Source of the DNA: Prolixibacteraceae bacterium
GTDB taxonomy: Bacteria; Bacteroidota; Bacteroidia; Bacteroidales; Prolixibacteraceae
DNA: 64,000 nt
Direction: 5' to 3'
NCBI GenBank assembly: GCA_028282705.1
Contig: JANQHI010000065.1
Coordinates: 29,819-93,818, forward strand
Of this stretch, positions 37,807-48,623 are shown one piece after another (the first letter of the stretch is position 1; each line of letters starts with the position of its first letter). The notes beneath the pieces are model-generated. The model was not told where the DNA came from. It was given only the letters and a program-made list of their open reading frames with translations, and ran no database searches. The translations under genes and the position numbers were made by a program.

Positions 37807-38895
37807 CTATAAAAATTTCTCTTTTAAAGCATCAACCACTTCATTTGGAGAAGGGATAATTCCACCCATCCTGCCAAAATGTTCTACACGCACATTGCAG
37901 CCTGATTCATGGACTGCCAGTTTAATATCCTCAACCATTTGCCCTGCACTCATTTCAACTGAAAGGAAACCTTTTACATGGCAGGTTAGCTTAGCAATCT
38001 CCTTTTTAGGGAACGGGAATAATGTAATTGGCCTTAATAATCCAACTTTAATCCCTTGTTCACGTGCAATTTCCACTGATTTCTGGCATATCCTTGCTGA
38101 AGTACCAAAAGCTACCATAATATATTCAGCATCATCACACATAATGGTTTCAAAACGCACCTCTTCTTCTTCCATCTTCTTGTATTTCTCCTGAAAACGC
38201 CTGTTATTGGCTTCCATCTTATCAGAGTCCATTTCAAGTGAGGTGACCACGTTTTGTTTGCGAGAATTGGGTTTACCTGTAGTTGCCCATTTCCCACTAT
38301 ATTTTTGTATCTCTTCTTTTGTCCATCTTGGCTTGTAATCTGCCAATTCAACTTTCTCCATCATTTGCCCAATAGCTCCATCTGTTAGGATCAAGGCTGG
38401 GTTAAGATATTTAAAAGCCAACTCAAAACCAAGGCCAACAAAATCATTCATTTCCTGAACTGAAGCAGGAGCCAGCACTATACATTTGTAATCGCCATGC
38501 CCACCTCCTTTTACTGACTGGAAATAATCTGCCTGTGAAGGTTGGATTGTCCCTAAACCAGGACCTCCCCTTACCACATTAACAAACAGGCAAGGTAATT
38601 CTGCACCTGCAATGTATGATATCCCTTCTGCCATCAGGCTTATTCCAGGGCTTGATGATGAGGTCATTACTTTTTTCCCTGTTGCAGCAGCACCATACAC
38701 CATGTTAATGGATGCAATCTCACTTTCTGCTTGAAGGACAACCATTCCTGTTTCATCCCAAGGCTGGCGCACCATTAGGGTCTCCATAATCTCGGACTGA
38801 GGTGTTATAGGATACCCAAAATACCCATCACATCCACAGCGAATTGCTGCTTCTGCCAATACCTCATTTCCCTTCATTAATCTTAATTCTCCCAT
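37807..38895 (-). CDS. 2-oxoacid:ferredoxin oxidoreductase, alpha subunit (VorB-like)
   Basis: MKGNEVLAEAAIRCGCDGYFGYPITPQSEIMETL. Confidence 0.93.
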   Translation of the reverse strand: MGELRLMKGNEVLAEAAIRCGCDGYFGYPITPQSEIMETLMVRQPWDETGMVVLQAESEIASINMVYGAAATGKKVMTSSSSPGISLMAEGISYIAGAELPCLFVNVVRGGPGLGTIQPSQADYFQSVKGGGHGDYKCIVLAPASVQEMNDFVGLGFELAFKYLNPALILTDGAIGQMMEKVELADYKPRWTKEEIQKYSGKWATTGKPNSRKQNVVTSLEMDSDKMEANNRRFQEKYKKMEEEEVRFETIMCDDAEYIMVAFGTSARICQKSVEIAREQGIKVGLLRPITLFPFPKKEIAKLTCHVKGFLSVEMSAGQMVEDIKLAVHESGCNVRVEHFGRMGGIIPSPNEVVDALKEKFL

Positions 38896-38924
38896 TTATA
38901 TCTTTTTAGACGATAAAAAAACCT

Positions 38925-39149
38925 TTAAACTCTCACCCTATAAATAGTTAAGCAAGTATCAGGACAAACCACACCACAATTTGAACACCCAATACATGCT
39001 TCAGGGTTCTTCATATAGGAATAATGGTACCCCCTGCTATTTACTTCTAAATTCAAATCTAAAACGTCATGTGGGCAGACATCAACACAAATGCCACAGC
39101 CTTTGCATCCTTCCTTGTCTACCACTACTGCTCCTCTAACTTTCGCCAT
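38925..39149 (-). CDS. 4Fe-4S ferredoxin subunit (delta)
   Basis: CKGCGICVDVCPHDVL ... CIGCSNCGVVCPD; start moved to MAKVRGAVVVD. Confidence 0.92.
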   Translation of the reverse strand: MAKVRGAVVVDKEGCKGCGICVDVCPHDVLDLNLEVNSRGYHYSYMKNPEACIGCSNCGVVCPDTCLTIYRVRV

Positions 39150-39245
39150 GTCTATACTTTTATCTTTGATTTTTAAATTATTTCCTGAATAAGTGTACAA
39201 AACTATCCCTTAAGGAATAGATTATATGCAACAATTGTTGCGAAA

Positions 39246-39812
39246 TTATATCCCATTTAATATTTTGGTCAAAATGTTCCTGTGAATCCCCAAATAAGAT
39301 GCAATATGCTGCCTCTGTAACTTTGAAGCAAGGTTGCTGTTTTCTTTCAGGAATTGTTGTATGCGCTGTTTTGCATTCAATGACTGCAAAGCATGTATCC
39401 TGTTAATAGCTTGCACATAACTCTCTTCTGCCAATATCCTCACAGTGCGTTCAAATGATTTGTTATTATCCAACAGGTTTTTAAATTCGTCTTTTTCAAT
39501 ATAGAGCAATTCAGAATCTTCATAGGCTTTTATTGACTCAGTAGAATTTTTCCCCAATAAAAAGCCTGCATGATTACTTACAATAAAGTTATTAGGAGGG
39601 TAAAAAAACCTTGATATCCACTCCTGCCCACTATCAGCAACATATGTAGCATAAAGCAACCCATTCATAAGTATCCCTATTTTTTTTGTTTTTTCCCCAT
39701 AGTTTATAAACGCTTCCCCCTTTTTCAAAGCCATAGGTTTACTTTTCAGCCCCATGTTTTGTATTTGTTCCAGGGTCAGTTTATAGCGTGATATAACCTT
39801 ATTTTGATCCAT
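39246..39812 (-). CDS. Crp/Fnr-family transcriptional regulator
   Basis: Cyclic-nucleotide-binding-like domain plus C-terminal QRQHIASYLGIHRNILTKIL helix-turn-helix-like segment. Confidence 0.88.
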   Translation of the reverse strand: MDQNKVISRYKLTLEQIQNMGLKSKPMALKKGEAFINYGEKTKKIGILMNGLLYATYVADSGQEWISRFFYPPNNFIVSNHAGFLLGKNSTESIKAYEDSELLYIEKDEFKNLLDNNKSFERTVRILAEESYVQAINRIHALQSLNAKQRIQQFLKENSNLASKLQRQHIASYLGIHRNILTKILNGI

Positions 39813-39826
39813 TGTCCTTGTATAGT

Positions 39827-41143
39827 TTAATTGGGCCCAAATTGTTTGTTAAATAAATTCAAGCGTTCTTCAAGGTCAGGGAATTGCTCCCTTTTTACAA
39901 ATGATACACAAGCCCTGATGCCCTCTTCTTCACTTCCTGTATTGCTTAAAGCAATTGCACTGATACCAAAATAAAGTAGGTTGCCGACCAACTGGCTGCC
40001 TGTCATGCCAGGATATGAGATGGTAAAATAGAAACCATCAGCAATGGGTTCATCCAGGTCTTTATCATAGACAATATTGAAGCCATTTTGCAGGAAAAGC
40101 TGCTTCATCACCTTGGCTTTTTCTCCATATTCTTTCACATCTTTAATAAAATTAAACCTTCCCTCATTGGCTGCTTTCAACATAGCTGTAAGTGCCCATT
40201 GTGCTGAATGGCATGTACCTGATGAAAAAGAATACAAGATCCTCAAAGTAATGGTACTTCCAAAAGTTGCACTTTTAAACCTCTCTTGCAAATATGGATA
40301 TTCCTTGTTATACAATTTATCAGAAATAACCATCATACCACAGCGTTGCCCTGCATAGGAAAATATTTTTGAGCTTGAAATAAATAGGATATAATTATCA
40401 GTATACTTGGCTACTGTTGGCTGATATGGTGGCATACCAGGCTGAGCCAGGTTCTTCCTGAAATCCATAGCAAAATAAGCCAGGTCTTCCATCACAATCA
40501 CGTCATACTTATTAGCTAATTCCCCAATGATTGCCAATTCTTCTTCAGTAAAACAAATCCAGGTAGGATTGTTAGGGTTTGAATAAATTATGGAATTAAT
40601 ATTGCCTTTTGATAGGTTTGACTCTAATTTTTCGCGAAGTTTCTCCCCCCTGAAATTGAGCACATCAAATGATTCCAGTTTCTGGTTTAAAACAAGCATT
40701 TGCTGTTTTTGTACAGGGAAGCCCGGATCAATAAAAAGGGTTGTATCTTTTTCTTTATTGGTATTGCCAGCACACATTAAAGAAGCATATGTCCCCTGCA
40801 TTGAACCAACAGTTGGGATACACCCTTTGGGATTCACTTCCACATCCATAAAGTTTTTTACAAACAATGAAGCTTCTTCTTTCAGAGGTTTTATCCCATC
40901 TACCATTGGGTAAATTGAGGCAACCCCTTTTTTTAAGGCTTCAATCTCAGCTTCAGTCCCAACTTGTGCAGGAGGCAACCCTGGCACACCCATCTCCATC
41001 CTGATATATTTTACACCTGAAACTTCTTCTACCATGTTCACAACAGCCACAAGCTCCCTTATAGATGCATTCCCAATATCAGGTATCCTTAGTTCTTTAA
41101 CCTTCTGGTCAACAAGTTCTTTTTTAATGGGTGATAAATTCAT
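39827..41143 (-). CDS. PLP-dependent class I/II aminotransferase
   Basis: YSNPNNPTWICFTEEEL, SSSKIFSYAGQRCGMMV. Confidence 0.92.
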   Translation of the reverse strand: MNLSPIKKELVDQKVKELRIPDIGNASIRELVAVVNMVEEVSGVKYIRMEMGVPGLPPAQVGTEAEIEALKKGVASIYPMVDGIKPLKEEASLFVKNFMDVEVNPKGCIPTVGSMQGTYASLMCAGNTNKEKDTTLFIDPGFPVQKQQMLVLNQKLESFDVLNFRGEKLREKLESNLSKGNINSIIYSNPNNPTWICFTEEELAIIGELANKYDVIVMEDLAYFAMDFRKNLAQPGMPPYQPTVAKYTDNYILFISSSKIFSYAGQRCGMMVISDKLYNKEYPYLQERFKSATFGSTITLRILYSFSSGTCHSAQWALTAMLKAANEGRFNFIKDVKEYGEKAKVMKQLFLQNGFNIVYDKDLDEPIADGFYFTISYPGMTGSQLVGNLLYFGISAIALSNTGSEEEGIRACVSFVKREQFPDLEERLNLFNKQFGPN

Positions 41144-41331
41144 TTTTTGAATATTTCTTCATTAAAATAAATACAACTTACACTAATAGGCAAATATTTA
41201 TGTCCTATTTATGAGCATGTTTAATAATCCGAAAATCAAAGGATAGTAACTTAAACAGAATGTAAGCTCCTACACGTTTCAGATAATAAATCCAAAGAAT
41301 TTGGGGTAAAAACAATAGGTGATTTTTATCA

Positions 41332-41859
41332 TTAAATGAGCCCAAAAGCAGGTTTTAATATTGCCAGCCAGTCTGCAATCCTTTCATCAGTTAGCTCAGG
41401 TTCAAAATCTTCGTCAACAGGAAGCCCAATAAACTGCCCGTCAATTACTGCTTCTGATTCTTCAAATTCATACCCTTCTGTAGATACCTGCCCTACTATA
41501 TTGGCATTTACTTTCATTAACTCTTTGGCAAGCAACCCCATATGGTTAACAAAATGGTTGGCATAGGTAATGTGGTCTCCAAGCCCGAAAATTGCCACTT
41601 TTTTACTTGAAAAGTCTACTTTTGAAATTTCTTTGAAAAACATACCCCAATCATCTGAAGAATATCCTGAATCCCAGGTATCTTTGCCAACTGTAGAAAT
41701 ACCAAAAATTACTTTATCATACTTTTCTAAATCAGATGAACTGGCATCTTTGACAGGAACCATTTCAATCACATCACCTCCAAATGCAGCTTTGATTTTA
41801 TCTGCAACCCTGTGTACTGACCCGTTTAATGGCCCAAAAAATAATCCAATTTTGCTCAT
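41332..41859 (-). CDS. Flavodoxin
   Basis: IGLFFGPLNGSVHRVADKI, IFGISTVGKDTWDSGYSSDDW, AIFGLGDHITYANHF. Confidence 0.92.
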   Translation of the reverse strand: MSKIGLFFGPLNGSVHRVADKIKAAFGGDVIEMVPVKDASSSDLEKYDKVIFGISTVGKDTWDSGYSSDDWGMFFKEISKVDFSSKKVAIFGLGDHITYANHFVNHMGLLAKELMKVNANIVGQVSTEGYEFEESEAVIDGQFIGLPVDEDFEPELTDERIADWLAILKPAFGLI

Positions 41860-41957
41860 AAGATTTAAATTTTTATTGTTACTTAATCATATAGTTGTCT
41901 TATAACCTAAAATTACAACTATTTATGGTTTAAACTACCCAGCAAACAATTTTACTT

Positions 41958-42800
41958 CTATATGTTTTCATTATGAATTGCCAATTCACCTCTTAGGTAT
42001 TCTCCTAATACTGAAAGGCTTGAAGCACTTTTTAATACCTGATGTATAGCGCGGTCATAATTTTCAACTTCTTCCCACTCAATATCCACATGAAAATTGT
42101 ATTCATTGGGTTTCCCTATTATAGGAACAGATTGTATTTTGGTTAAGTTTATTTTATTCTCGGCAAATGTATTCAACACTTTGGCCAGTGCCCCATGAAA
42201 ATGCCCTACCTCAAAACATATAGAAGCTTTGTTGGTTCCTTTAGTTGGGTTCCCATGTTTAGATAATATCCAAAAACGGGTATAATTTTTTTTGTTGGTT
42301 TCAATACCTGTTTCAATGGTATTTAACCCATAAATCTCTGCCGACCTGAGATTACCAATAGCTGCTGAATATTCAGGTTTCTCTTCTGCAATAAATTTTG
42401 CAGAATATGCAGTATCACTCATTTCATGTGTTTTTGCATTTGGGTAATATTTTTCCAGATACTCTGCACACTGCTTTAAAGCTATTGAATGAGAGTAAAT
42501 ATCCTGAATTTTTTTGGGGTCTAAATCACTATTCCCCATCAGGTTTAACTGGATATGGACATAAATTTCTCCAATTACACGCAAATGAAAATCTTTAATA
42601 AGTTGGTAATTATTCAGCAGGCTGCCAGCTATTGAGTTTTCAATTGCCATAACAGCAACCTCAACCTCATCTTTGTCAATAGCTTCGCAAACACTGGTAA
42701 ATGATTTGCATTCATATACCTCAACCTCATCTTTATAATACCTCCTTGCAGCATCTTCATGAAAGGAACCAGCAATACCCTGAATAGCTATTTTTTTCAT
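41958..42800 (-). CDS. pheA: Prephenate dehydratase (with C-terminal ACT-like domain)
   Basis: IAIQGIAGSFHEDAARRYY, AIENSIAGSLLNNYQL, DTAYSAKFIAEEK. Confidence 0.92.
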   Translation of the reverse strand: MKKIAIQGIAGSFHEDAARRYYKDEVEVYECKSFTSVCEAIDKDEVEVAVMAIENSIAGSLLNNYQLIKDFHLRVIGEIYVHIQLNLMGNSDLDPKKIQDIYSHSIALKQCAEYLEKYYPNAKTHEMSDTAYSAKFIAEEKPEYSAAIGNLRSAEIYGLNTIETGIETNKKNYTRFWILSKHGNPTKGTNKASICFEVGHFHGALAKVLNTFAENKINLTKIQSVPIIGKPNEYNFHVDIEWEEVENYDRAIHQVLKSASSLSVLGEYLRGELAIHNENI

Positions 42801-43031
42801 CTTATTAAATTTTTTATTTCTAAATGGTATAAGATGGAACTCCCAATGAATTTAATCATCTTTATGTGTGTATTTTAGAATGCTAAAATTCATGCTCGTT
42901 TCATTTAAGTGGTTTTAATTGAACCCAAATATACAAATTCTGTTAAAAGATGGTTGTTATCAGGAGTTACCCTTCAAGTGGTTAAAAATAAAATAATGTT
43001 ATTGTTATATGGTAATTTGGAAATGGTACAA

Positions 43032-43463
43032 CTATTTGCCATATACCAGGCTGTCATCAAGTATGGTGATCTGGTTTTTCTCCAGCCTTTCTTTAGCCTC
43101 TAACACATCTGAAACTTCCAGTATCAGGATGGCTATTTGTTTTTCAGCTATGAGCCTGCTGTAAGCATTATCAAAATGGACACCTGACTTGGCTAACTTT
43201 AGCAATAACTCATCAAGACCACCTGCTTCATCTTTCATTTCAAGGGCTATTATTTCACGTAAAGTTGCTGAATTCCCTTTTTCAGTGAGCAATTTATATG
43301 CTTTCTCAGGTTGGTCAACCAACATGTTTAATGTGCCCCACCCATGGGCAATATTGTTTAATGTTATTGAACGAATATTGATGCCTTCTTCTTTTAGTAC
43401 CCTGGTAATCAACTCAAAGTGGGTAATTTTATTTTCAAGGAAAACTGAAACTTCGTAAGCCAT
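43032..43463 (-). CDS. Tandem ACT-domain protein
   Basis: EVSVFLENKITHFELITRVLKEEGINIRSIT; two ACT-like halves. Confidence 0.85.
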   Translation of the reverse strand: MAYEVSVFLENKITHFELITRVLKEEGINIRSITLNNIAHGWGTLNMLVDQPEKAYKLLTEKGNSATLREIIALEMKDEAGGLDELLLKLAKSGVHFDNAYSRLIAEKQIAILILEVSDVLEAKERLEKNQITILDDSLVYGK

Positions 43464-43487
43464 AATACTTTTTTTAGTCGCTAAAAG

Positions 43488-43528
43488 TAAGGCTGCCTAC
43501 TATTTAAACCCAATAACTGGCAGCCTTA
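43488..43528 (-). terminator. Hairpin downstream of the 43558..44850 gene
   Basis: TAAGGCTGCC ... GGCAGCCTTA. Confidence 0.6.
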
Positions 43529-43557
43529 CAACTTAGGATATAAAATTACGTTATTTC

Positions 43558-44850
43558 TTAAAACTTATAGGCGATTGATATCATGTTTCTGAAATTTGTT
43601 ACATCATAAGTGTTTGTAATCTTTCCTTTGTCAGAAACATTAATATCACCATATGTAGCAGTGGTTAGGCTCATTTCCCACCCAAACATAAAATTTTTAT
43701 GGGTATAAATTAACTGTGGTGACACCCTGAAACAGGCATCCATATCAGCAGACCTGGCATAAAATAGTGATGTAGCCAATGGGTTTTCCGAAGTCCCAAG
43801 GTTTTTCAAATAACCTGCAAAAAGCCCAACTCTCCATTTTGTCCCATAGGTGAAATTTACAAAGTTGTAAATGTGGTTTGTTGGGGTATATGTTTCAGCC
43901 CCAGTGCGCGAATCTATTGAAACAACAGCATACCCGCCAGGGAATAAGCTTTCTGAAACATTTTGCCCATACATAGTTTTAGCTTTAAATTGGAACTTAT
44001 CTTTGGTATATTTCAGGTATACCAAAGCTGCCACAGTATTCAGTTTTTCTGAAGTAACAAAAGTTCCCCCAGTTCCTGTTGTTGATGTGCGTGGCTGTAT
44101 GCTTTTCCAATCAAATGCAGCCCCAACCACCCAATTGGCATCATAATATTGTAATTGTAAATGCAGGTTTGGGATCAATGCATCTTGCTGGTATTGATAA
44201 CTTTTGCCATTGGGTCCAAAGTTCATGTATTTAACCTGGTAAACAGCAGCAGCAATTAAATCAAGGTTGCTGTTCAGTTGATGAGTTACCCTCAACTGAG
44301 GGCTCCTGTTGAATACCTGAAATGGTAGCCCTGTATTTTCATTTAATGTGCTGGGAAATACTTTTTCAATAAATGTAGGATGCCAGGTGCGCCCAAACAA
44401 AAGTTTGGTCTTTTCCCATGCAAACTGGGTGTAAGCATGCCTGAACCTCAAGCTATTGGTTTTCCCTGAACCTCCTGTAAAATCAAACTCTACATATGCC
44501 CCAACTTTTGCACCCCCCAGTTCAAGCCCTGAGAACCTGGTTCCAAAACGGGTGAAGATATTCAGGAAAGTAGCACTTGCCTGTGCATTGATATCTTCAC
44601 CATTTGAATCATAAACAGGCTTTTTAGGGTATAACTCCAGCAAGTGGTCACAGGCATCAACATTCCTCCTGGTGTCAATAATAAAATCGTTACGCACAAA
44701 ACCTGAAAACTGCATGTTGATTTTTTTGGCAGTTTTAACTTCTTGTGAAAAAACTCCAATTGAGAGTAAAACAAATACGAGGACAAATATTCGTTTCATA
44801 GATATATATTTTTGGTTAGTAGTTATCACGGCAATGATCCAATAAGCCAT
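43558..44850 (-). CDS. Outer membrane beta-barrel protein (porin-like)
   Basis: Signal plus alternating beta-barrel pattern with C-terminal aromatic residue (ISIAYKF); true start probably MKRIFVLVFVLLSIGVFSQ. Confidence 0.75.
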   Translation of the reverse strand: MAYWIIAVITTNQKYISMKRIFVLVFVLLSIGVFSQEVKTAKKINMQFSGFVRNDFIIDTRRNVDACDHLLELYPKKPVYDSNGEDINAQASATFLNIFTRFGTRFSGLELGGAKVGAYVEFDFTGGSGKTNSLRFRHAYTQFAWEKTKLLFGRTWHPTFIEKVFPSTLNENTGLPFQVFNRSPQLRVTHQLNSNLDLIAAAVYQVKYMNFGPNGKSYQYQQDALIPNLHLQLQYYDANWVVGAAFDWKSIQPRTSTTGTGGTFVTSEKLNTVAALVYLKYTKDKFQFKAKTMYGQNVSESLFPGGYAVVSIDSRTGAETYTPTNHIYNFVNFTYGTKWRVGLFAGYLKNLGTSENPLATSLFYARSADMDACFRVSPQLIYTHKNFMFGWEMSLTTATYGDINVSDKGKITNTYDVTNFRNMISIAYKF

Positions 44851-45059
44851 GATTTAAGCGGGCAAAATTAATAGATAAAGGCCATCCTGCCTCACCAATA
44901 AAATAGCTGAAAAACATAGAAAGCTTATTTATATTAAGTCTAATTAAAAATGCAGCTTTCATCTTCATAAAAAACCAGATTTTGTAACATCTGATACAAT
45001 TTATGGGTATTAAATAATTGAATTTTACCTCAATAATAAGGCATTATAATTAACTGGTT

Positions 45060-45632
45060 ATGCTTAAAAAATTGCTACCACCACCAAAATGGAGATTCCT
45101 GGTTATGATTCTTTCTAGTATTATTATTGGGATATCTTTATTTACCTTTTATGTATCAAAAGCCCATTCATACCTTTCAGATAAACCAGAGGCTTGTACA
45201 AACTGCCATATCATGGCACCACAATATGCCACCTGGAACCATAGCTCACACAGGGAGGTAGCACACTGCAATGACTGCCATGTGCCACACAACAATGCCC
45301 TTGAGAAGTATTATTTCAAAGCAAAAGATGGGTTAAGGCATGCTAGCATCTTTACACTCAAGAAAGAGCCACAAGTAATTTTTATAAAAGAAGAAGGGGC
45401 TGAAGTGGTTCACAACAATTGCATCAGGTGCCATTCAAAACTGATAAGTGAACATAAAGTAGGGCAACCCAATATACACCACAAAGCACATATGGAGAAC
45501 AGGAAATGCTGGGAATGCCACAGGGAAGTTCCCCATGGAAGGGTAAACAGTATATCAAGTGTGCCCAATGCCCGAGTGCCATTACCCCAAAGCCCGGTCC
45601 CTGACTGGTTAAAAGAATATTTAGAAAAATAA
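45060..45632 (+). CDS. nrfH: Cytochrome c nitrite reductase small subunit NrfH
   Basis: N-terminal TM; four CxxCH motifs (CTNCH, CNDCH, CIRCH, CWECH); next to nrfA. Confidence 0.93.
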   Translation: MLKKLLPPPKWRFLVMILSSIIIGISLFTFYVSKAHSYLSDKPEACTNCHIMAPQYATWNHSSHREVAHCNDCHVPHNNALEKYYFKAKDGLRHASIFTLKKEPQVIFIKEEGAEVVHNNCIRCHSKLISEHKVGQPNIHHKAHMENRKCWECHREVPHGRVNSISSVPNARVPLPQSPVPDWLKEYLEK

Positions 45633-45642
45633 TCAAAATATA

Positions 45643-47169
45643 GTGGATATGAAATCTTATGCATCATTAACTGAAAGAAAACCATGGTTAGCATGGTTGT
45701 TATTTTTACTCACCATTGGTGTTGTATTTTTACTTGGGCTCTTGGCATCTTCTATCCTTGAAAGAAGGGCTGAAGCTGCTTATGTGAATGTCCCTAAAAA
45801 TGAGATAAGTGAATTTGAACCCAGGAATGAAGTATGGGGTGAAAATTACCCAAGGGAATACCAATCTTATATACAAACTGCAGATACCCTGTTCAAGAGC
45901 AAATACAATGGCAATGCCATGATTGATATGCTTGAGGTTGACCCAAGGCTAGTGGTTTTATGGGCTGGCTATGGGTTTGCAAAAGATTATAACCAAGGAA
46001 GGGGCCACTATTATGCCATTTCTGATTTGCATGAATCATTAAGGACAGGTGCCCCAAAAACTGCCACAGATGGCCCTATGCCATCTACCTGCTGGACTTG
46101 TAAAAGCCCTGATGTCCCCAGGATCATGGATGAAAGGGGGATTGCCCAGTTTTATACAGACAAATGGGCTGAACTGGGGCCAGAAATGGTCAATTCAATT
46201 GGGTGTGCTGATTGCCATGAACCCAAAACTATGAACCTTACTGTAACCAGGCCTGCTTTGATTGAAGCTTTTGAAAGGCAGGGAAAAGATATTAAAAAGG
46301 CCAGCTACCAGGAGATGAGGAGCCTGGTATGTGCCCAGTGCCATGTGGAATATTATTTCAATAAAAATGTGGTTGAAGGTGCTAATTACCTTACTTTCCC
46401 ATGGGATAAAGGAATGTCTGTAGAAGCCATGGAAAAGTATTATGATGAAATAAAATTTAAAGACTGGACACATGCATTGAGCAAAGCTCCTATGTTAAAA
46501 GCTCAGCACCCAGGATATGAAATGTATATGAAAGGCATACATGCCCAGAGAGGAGTTTCATGTGCTGACTGCCATATGCCTTATAAAAGTGAGGGTGGGC
46601 AAAAATTCACTGACCATAAAATGCAATCGCCATTAAATAATATTGCCAACTCATGCCAGGTTTGCCATAGGGAAGAGGCAGCCACTTTGGCACTAAATGT
46701 ATATGAAAGGCAAGACCAGATCATTGAAAACAGGGACAAACTGGAAGAGCTGTTGGTACATGCCCATGTTGAAGCTAAAAAGGCTTGGGACTTGGGTGCC
46801 ACTGAACCACAAATGGAAAACATCCTAACTGGAATCAGGCATGCACAATGGCGCTGGGATTATGCTGCTGCCAGCCATGGGGGATCATTCCATGCACCTA
46901 CTGAAACCAGTAGGGTGATTGCAACAGGCATTACCATTGCCCAGGAAACCAGGATTGAACTAGCCAGGTTATTGGCAAGCCTTGGGCACAACAAACCAGT
47001 CCCCTACCCTGATATTGCAACAAAAGCTAAAGCTCAGGAATTTATTGGGCTGGATGTAGAAAAACTTCAAAAAGAAAAAAATGAGTTTATGAAAACTGTT
47101 GTACCAAAATGGTTGGAAGAAGCTGAAAAAAGAGAAGCTTCCTATGACCAAACAACTTCAATGAAATAA
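45643..47169 (+). CDS. nrfA: Ammonia-forming cytochrome c552 nitrite reductase NrfA
   Basis: CWTCK active-site haem motif plus four CxxCH (CADCH, CAQCH, CADCH, CQVCH). Confidence 0.96.
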   Translation: MDMKSYASLTERKPWLAWLLFLLTIGVVFLLGLLASSILERRAEAAYVNVPKNEISEFEPRNEVWGENYPREYQSYIQTADTLFKSKYNGNAMIDMLEVDPRLVVLWAGYGFAKDYNQGRGHYYAISDLHESLRTGAPKTATDGPMPSTCWTCKSPDVPRIMDERGIAQFYTDKWAELGPEMVNSIGCADCHEPKTMNLTVTRPALIEAFERQGKDIKKASYQEMRSLVCAQCHVEYYFNKNVVEGANYLTFPWDKGMSVEAMEKYYDEIKFKDWTHALSKAPMLKAQHPGYEMYMKGIHAQRGVSCADCHMPYKSEGGQKFTDHKMQSPLNNIANSCQVCHREEAATLALNVYERQDQIIENRDKLEELLVHAHVEAKKAWDLGATEPQMENILTGIRHAQWRWDYAAASHGGSFHAPTETSRVIATGITIAQETRIELARLLASLGHNKPVPYPDIATKAKAQEFIGLDVEKLQKEKNEFMKTVVPKWLEEAEKREASYDQTTSMK

Positions 47170-47286
47170 ATGGAAATTGATGGAGATTCATTGTGATTGA
47201 TAGAGTTTAGTTGTAAGATATAAAAACATAGAGATTTAGTATATCAAACTATTAACAACCCTTAATTAGAATAAAATAGAACTGTA

Positions 47287-48513
47287 ATGAAATCATTTAA
47301 ATATTTACTCTTTATAGTAGCAATTGTAACTTCCCTTAATTTATCAGCTCAATTTAGCTTAACAGGAGAATTCAGGCCAAGGACTGAAGTGAGCCATGGG
47401 TATAGCAAACTGGCTTCTGAAGGCCAGGATGCATCTACTTTTACTGCACAAAGGACCAGGCTAAATTTCCTGTTCAATACTGAAAACCTGCATACAAAGC
47501 TGGTGTTACAAGATGTCAGGACATGGGGAAGCCAAAGGCAACTGGTTACCAATGAAAATTATGCCACATCTGTCCATGAAGCATGGGCTGAGGTTTTTTT
47601 CTCACCAGAATTTTCACTGAAAGCAGGCAGGCAGGAATTGATCTATGATGACCACAGGATTTTTGGGTCAGTGGGCTGGGCTCACCAGGCCAGGTCACAT
47701 GACATTGCTGTGTTTAAATATGAAAAAGATGTAAAACTCCATTTTGGGATTGCACACCATGAAAACACCAACAGGACCAATAGCCTATACATGGGTGATG
47801 ATGCTTATAAAAACCTGCAATACATCTGGTTCAACAAGGTTTGGGAAAAGGAGAGCCTCAGCCTATTGTTCCTGAATAATGGCAAACCAGTTATGAAAGA
47901 TGGAGATGAAACCACCAACTATTCACAAACGATAGGGGGTAGGGTTACGTTCCCATTGAAAAGTGTAAAAGTAGCATCCAATGTATATTTCCAGGCAGGG
48001 GAATCACCAACCGGGCAAGATATTTCAGCCTATAATTTCTTGTTGGAAGTGTCAAAGAAAACAGCCAATAACAGTTTTGTTTTAGGGCTTGAAACCCTTT
48101 CTGGGACTGCTTATGATGAAAGCGCAAAAAATAAATCATTTACACCCTTTTATGGTACCAACCACAAATTCAATGGTTTTATGGACTACTTCTATGTAGG
48201 AAACCATGCAAATTCAGTGGGGTTGAATGATATCTACTTTAAATATGGCTATTCAAAAAATAAAATTGGGGTAAATGCCCATATCCATTATTTTGCTGCT
48301 GCTGCTGATATTACATCCAGTGCAGATAAATACCTGGGGACAGAGATTGACCTTTCATTGTCATGGAAAGTAAACCAGGTATCAAGCCTCAGTTTTGGGT
48401 TTTCAAAAATGTTTGCTTCAGAATCCATGGAGATTTTGAAAGGTGGCGACCATTCTGTTGGCCAACAATGGGCTTATATAATGCTTTCAGTAAAACCAAT
48501 ATTTATAAAATAG
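47287..48513 (+). CDS. Outer membrane porin, alginate-export-like
   Basis: FSLTGEFRPRTEVSHGY..., FTAQRTRLNFLF..., AGRQELIYDDHRIFGS. Confidence 0.82.
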   Translation: MKSFKYLLFIVAIVTSLNLSAQFSLTGEFRPRTEVSHGYSKLASEGQDASTFTAQRTRLNFLFNTENLHTKLVLQDVRTWGSQRQLVTNENYATSVHEAWAEVFFSPEFSLKAGRQELIYDDHRIFGSVGWAHQARSHDIAVFKYEKDVKLHFGIAHHENTNRTNSLYMGDDAYKNLQYIWFNKVWEKESLSLLFLNNGKPVMKDGDETTNYSQTIGGRVTFPLKSVKVASNVYFQAGESPTGQDISAYNFLLEVSKKTANNSFVLGLETLSGTAYDESAKNKSFTPFYGTNHKFNGFMDYFYVGNHANSVGLNDIYFKYGYSKNKIGVNAHIHYFAAAADITSSADKYLGTEIDLSLSWKVNQVSSLSFGFSKMFASESMEILKGGDHSVGQQWAYIMLSVKPIFIK

Positions 48514-48623
48514 CCTTTCAACACATCTACCTACCAATTAAAGTGAGTTAAATAAGTAATGCTTGTATATATTTTATGCATCCTTATATATTAAACTCAC
48601 ACTAATTAAATTATTTTAGGGGC

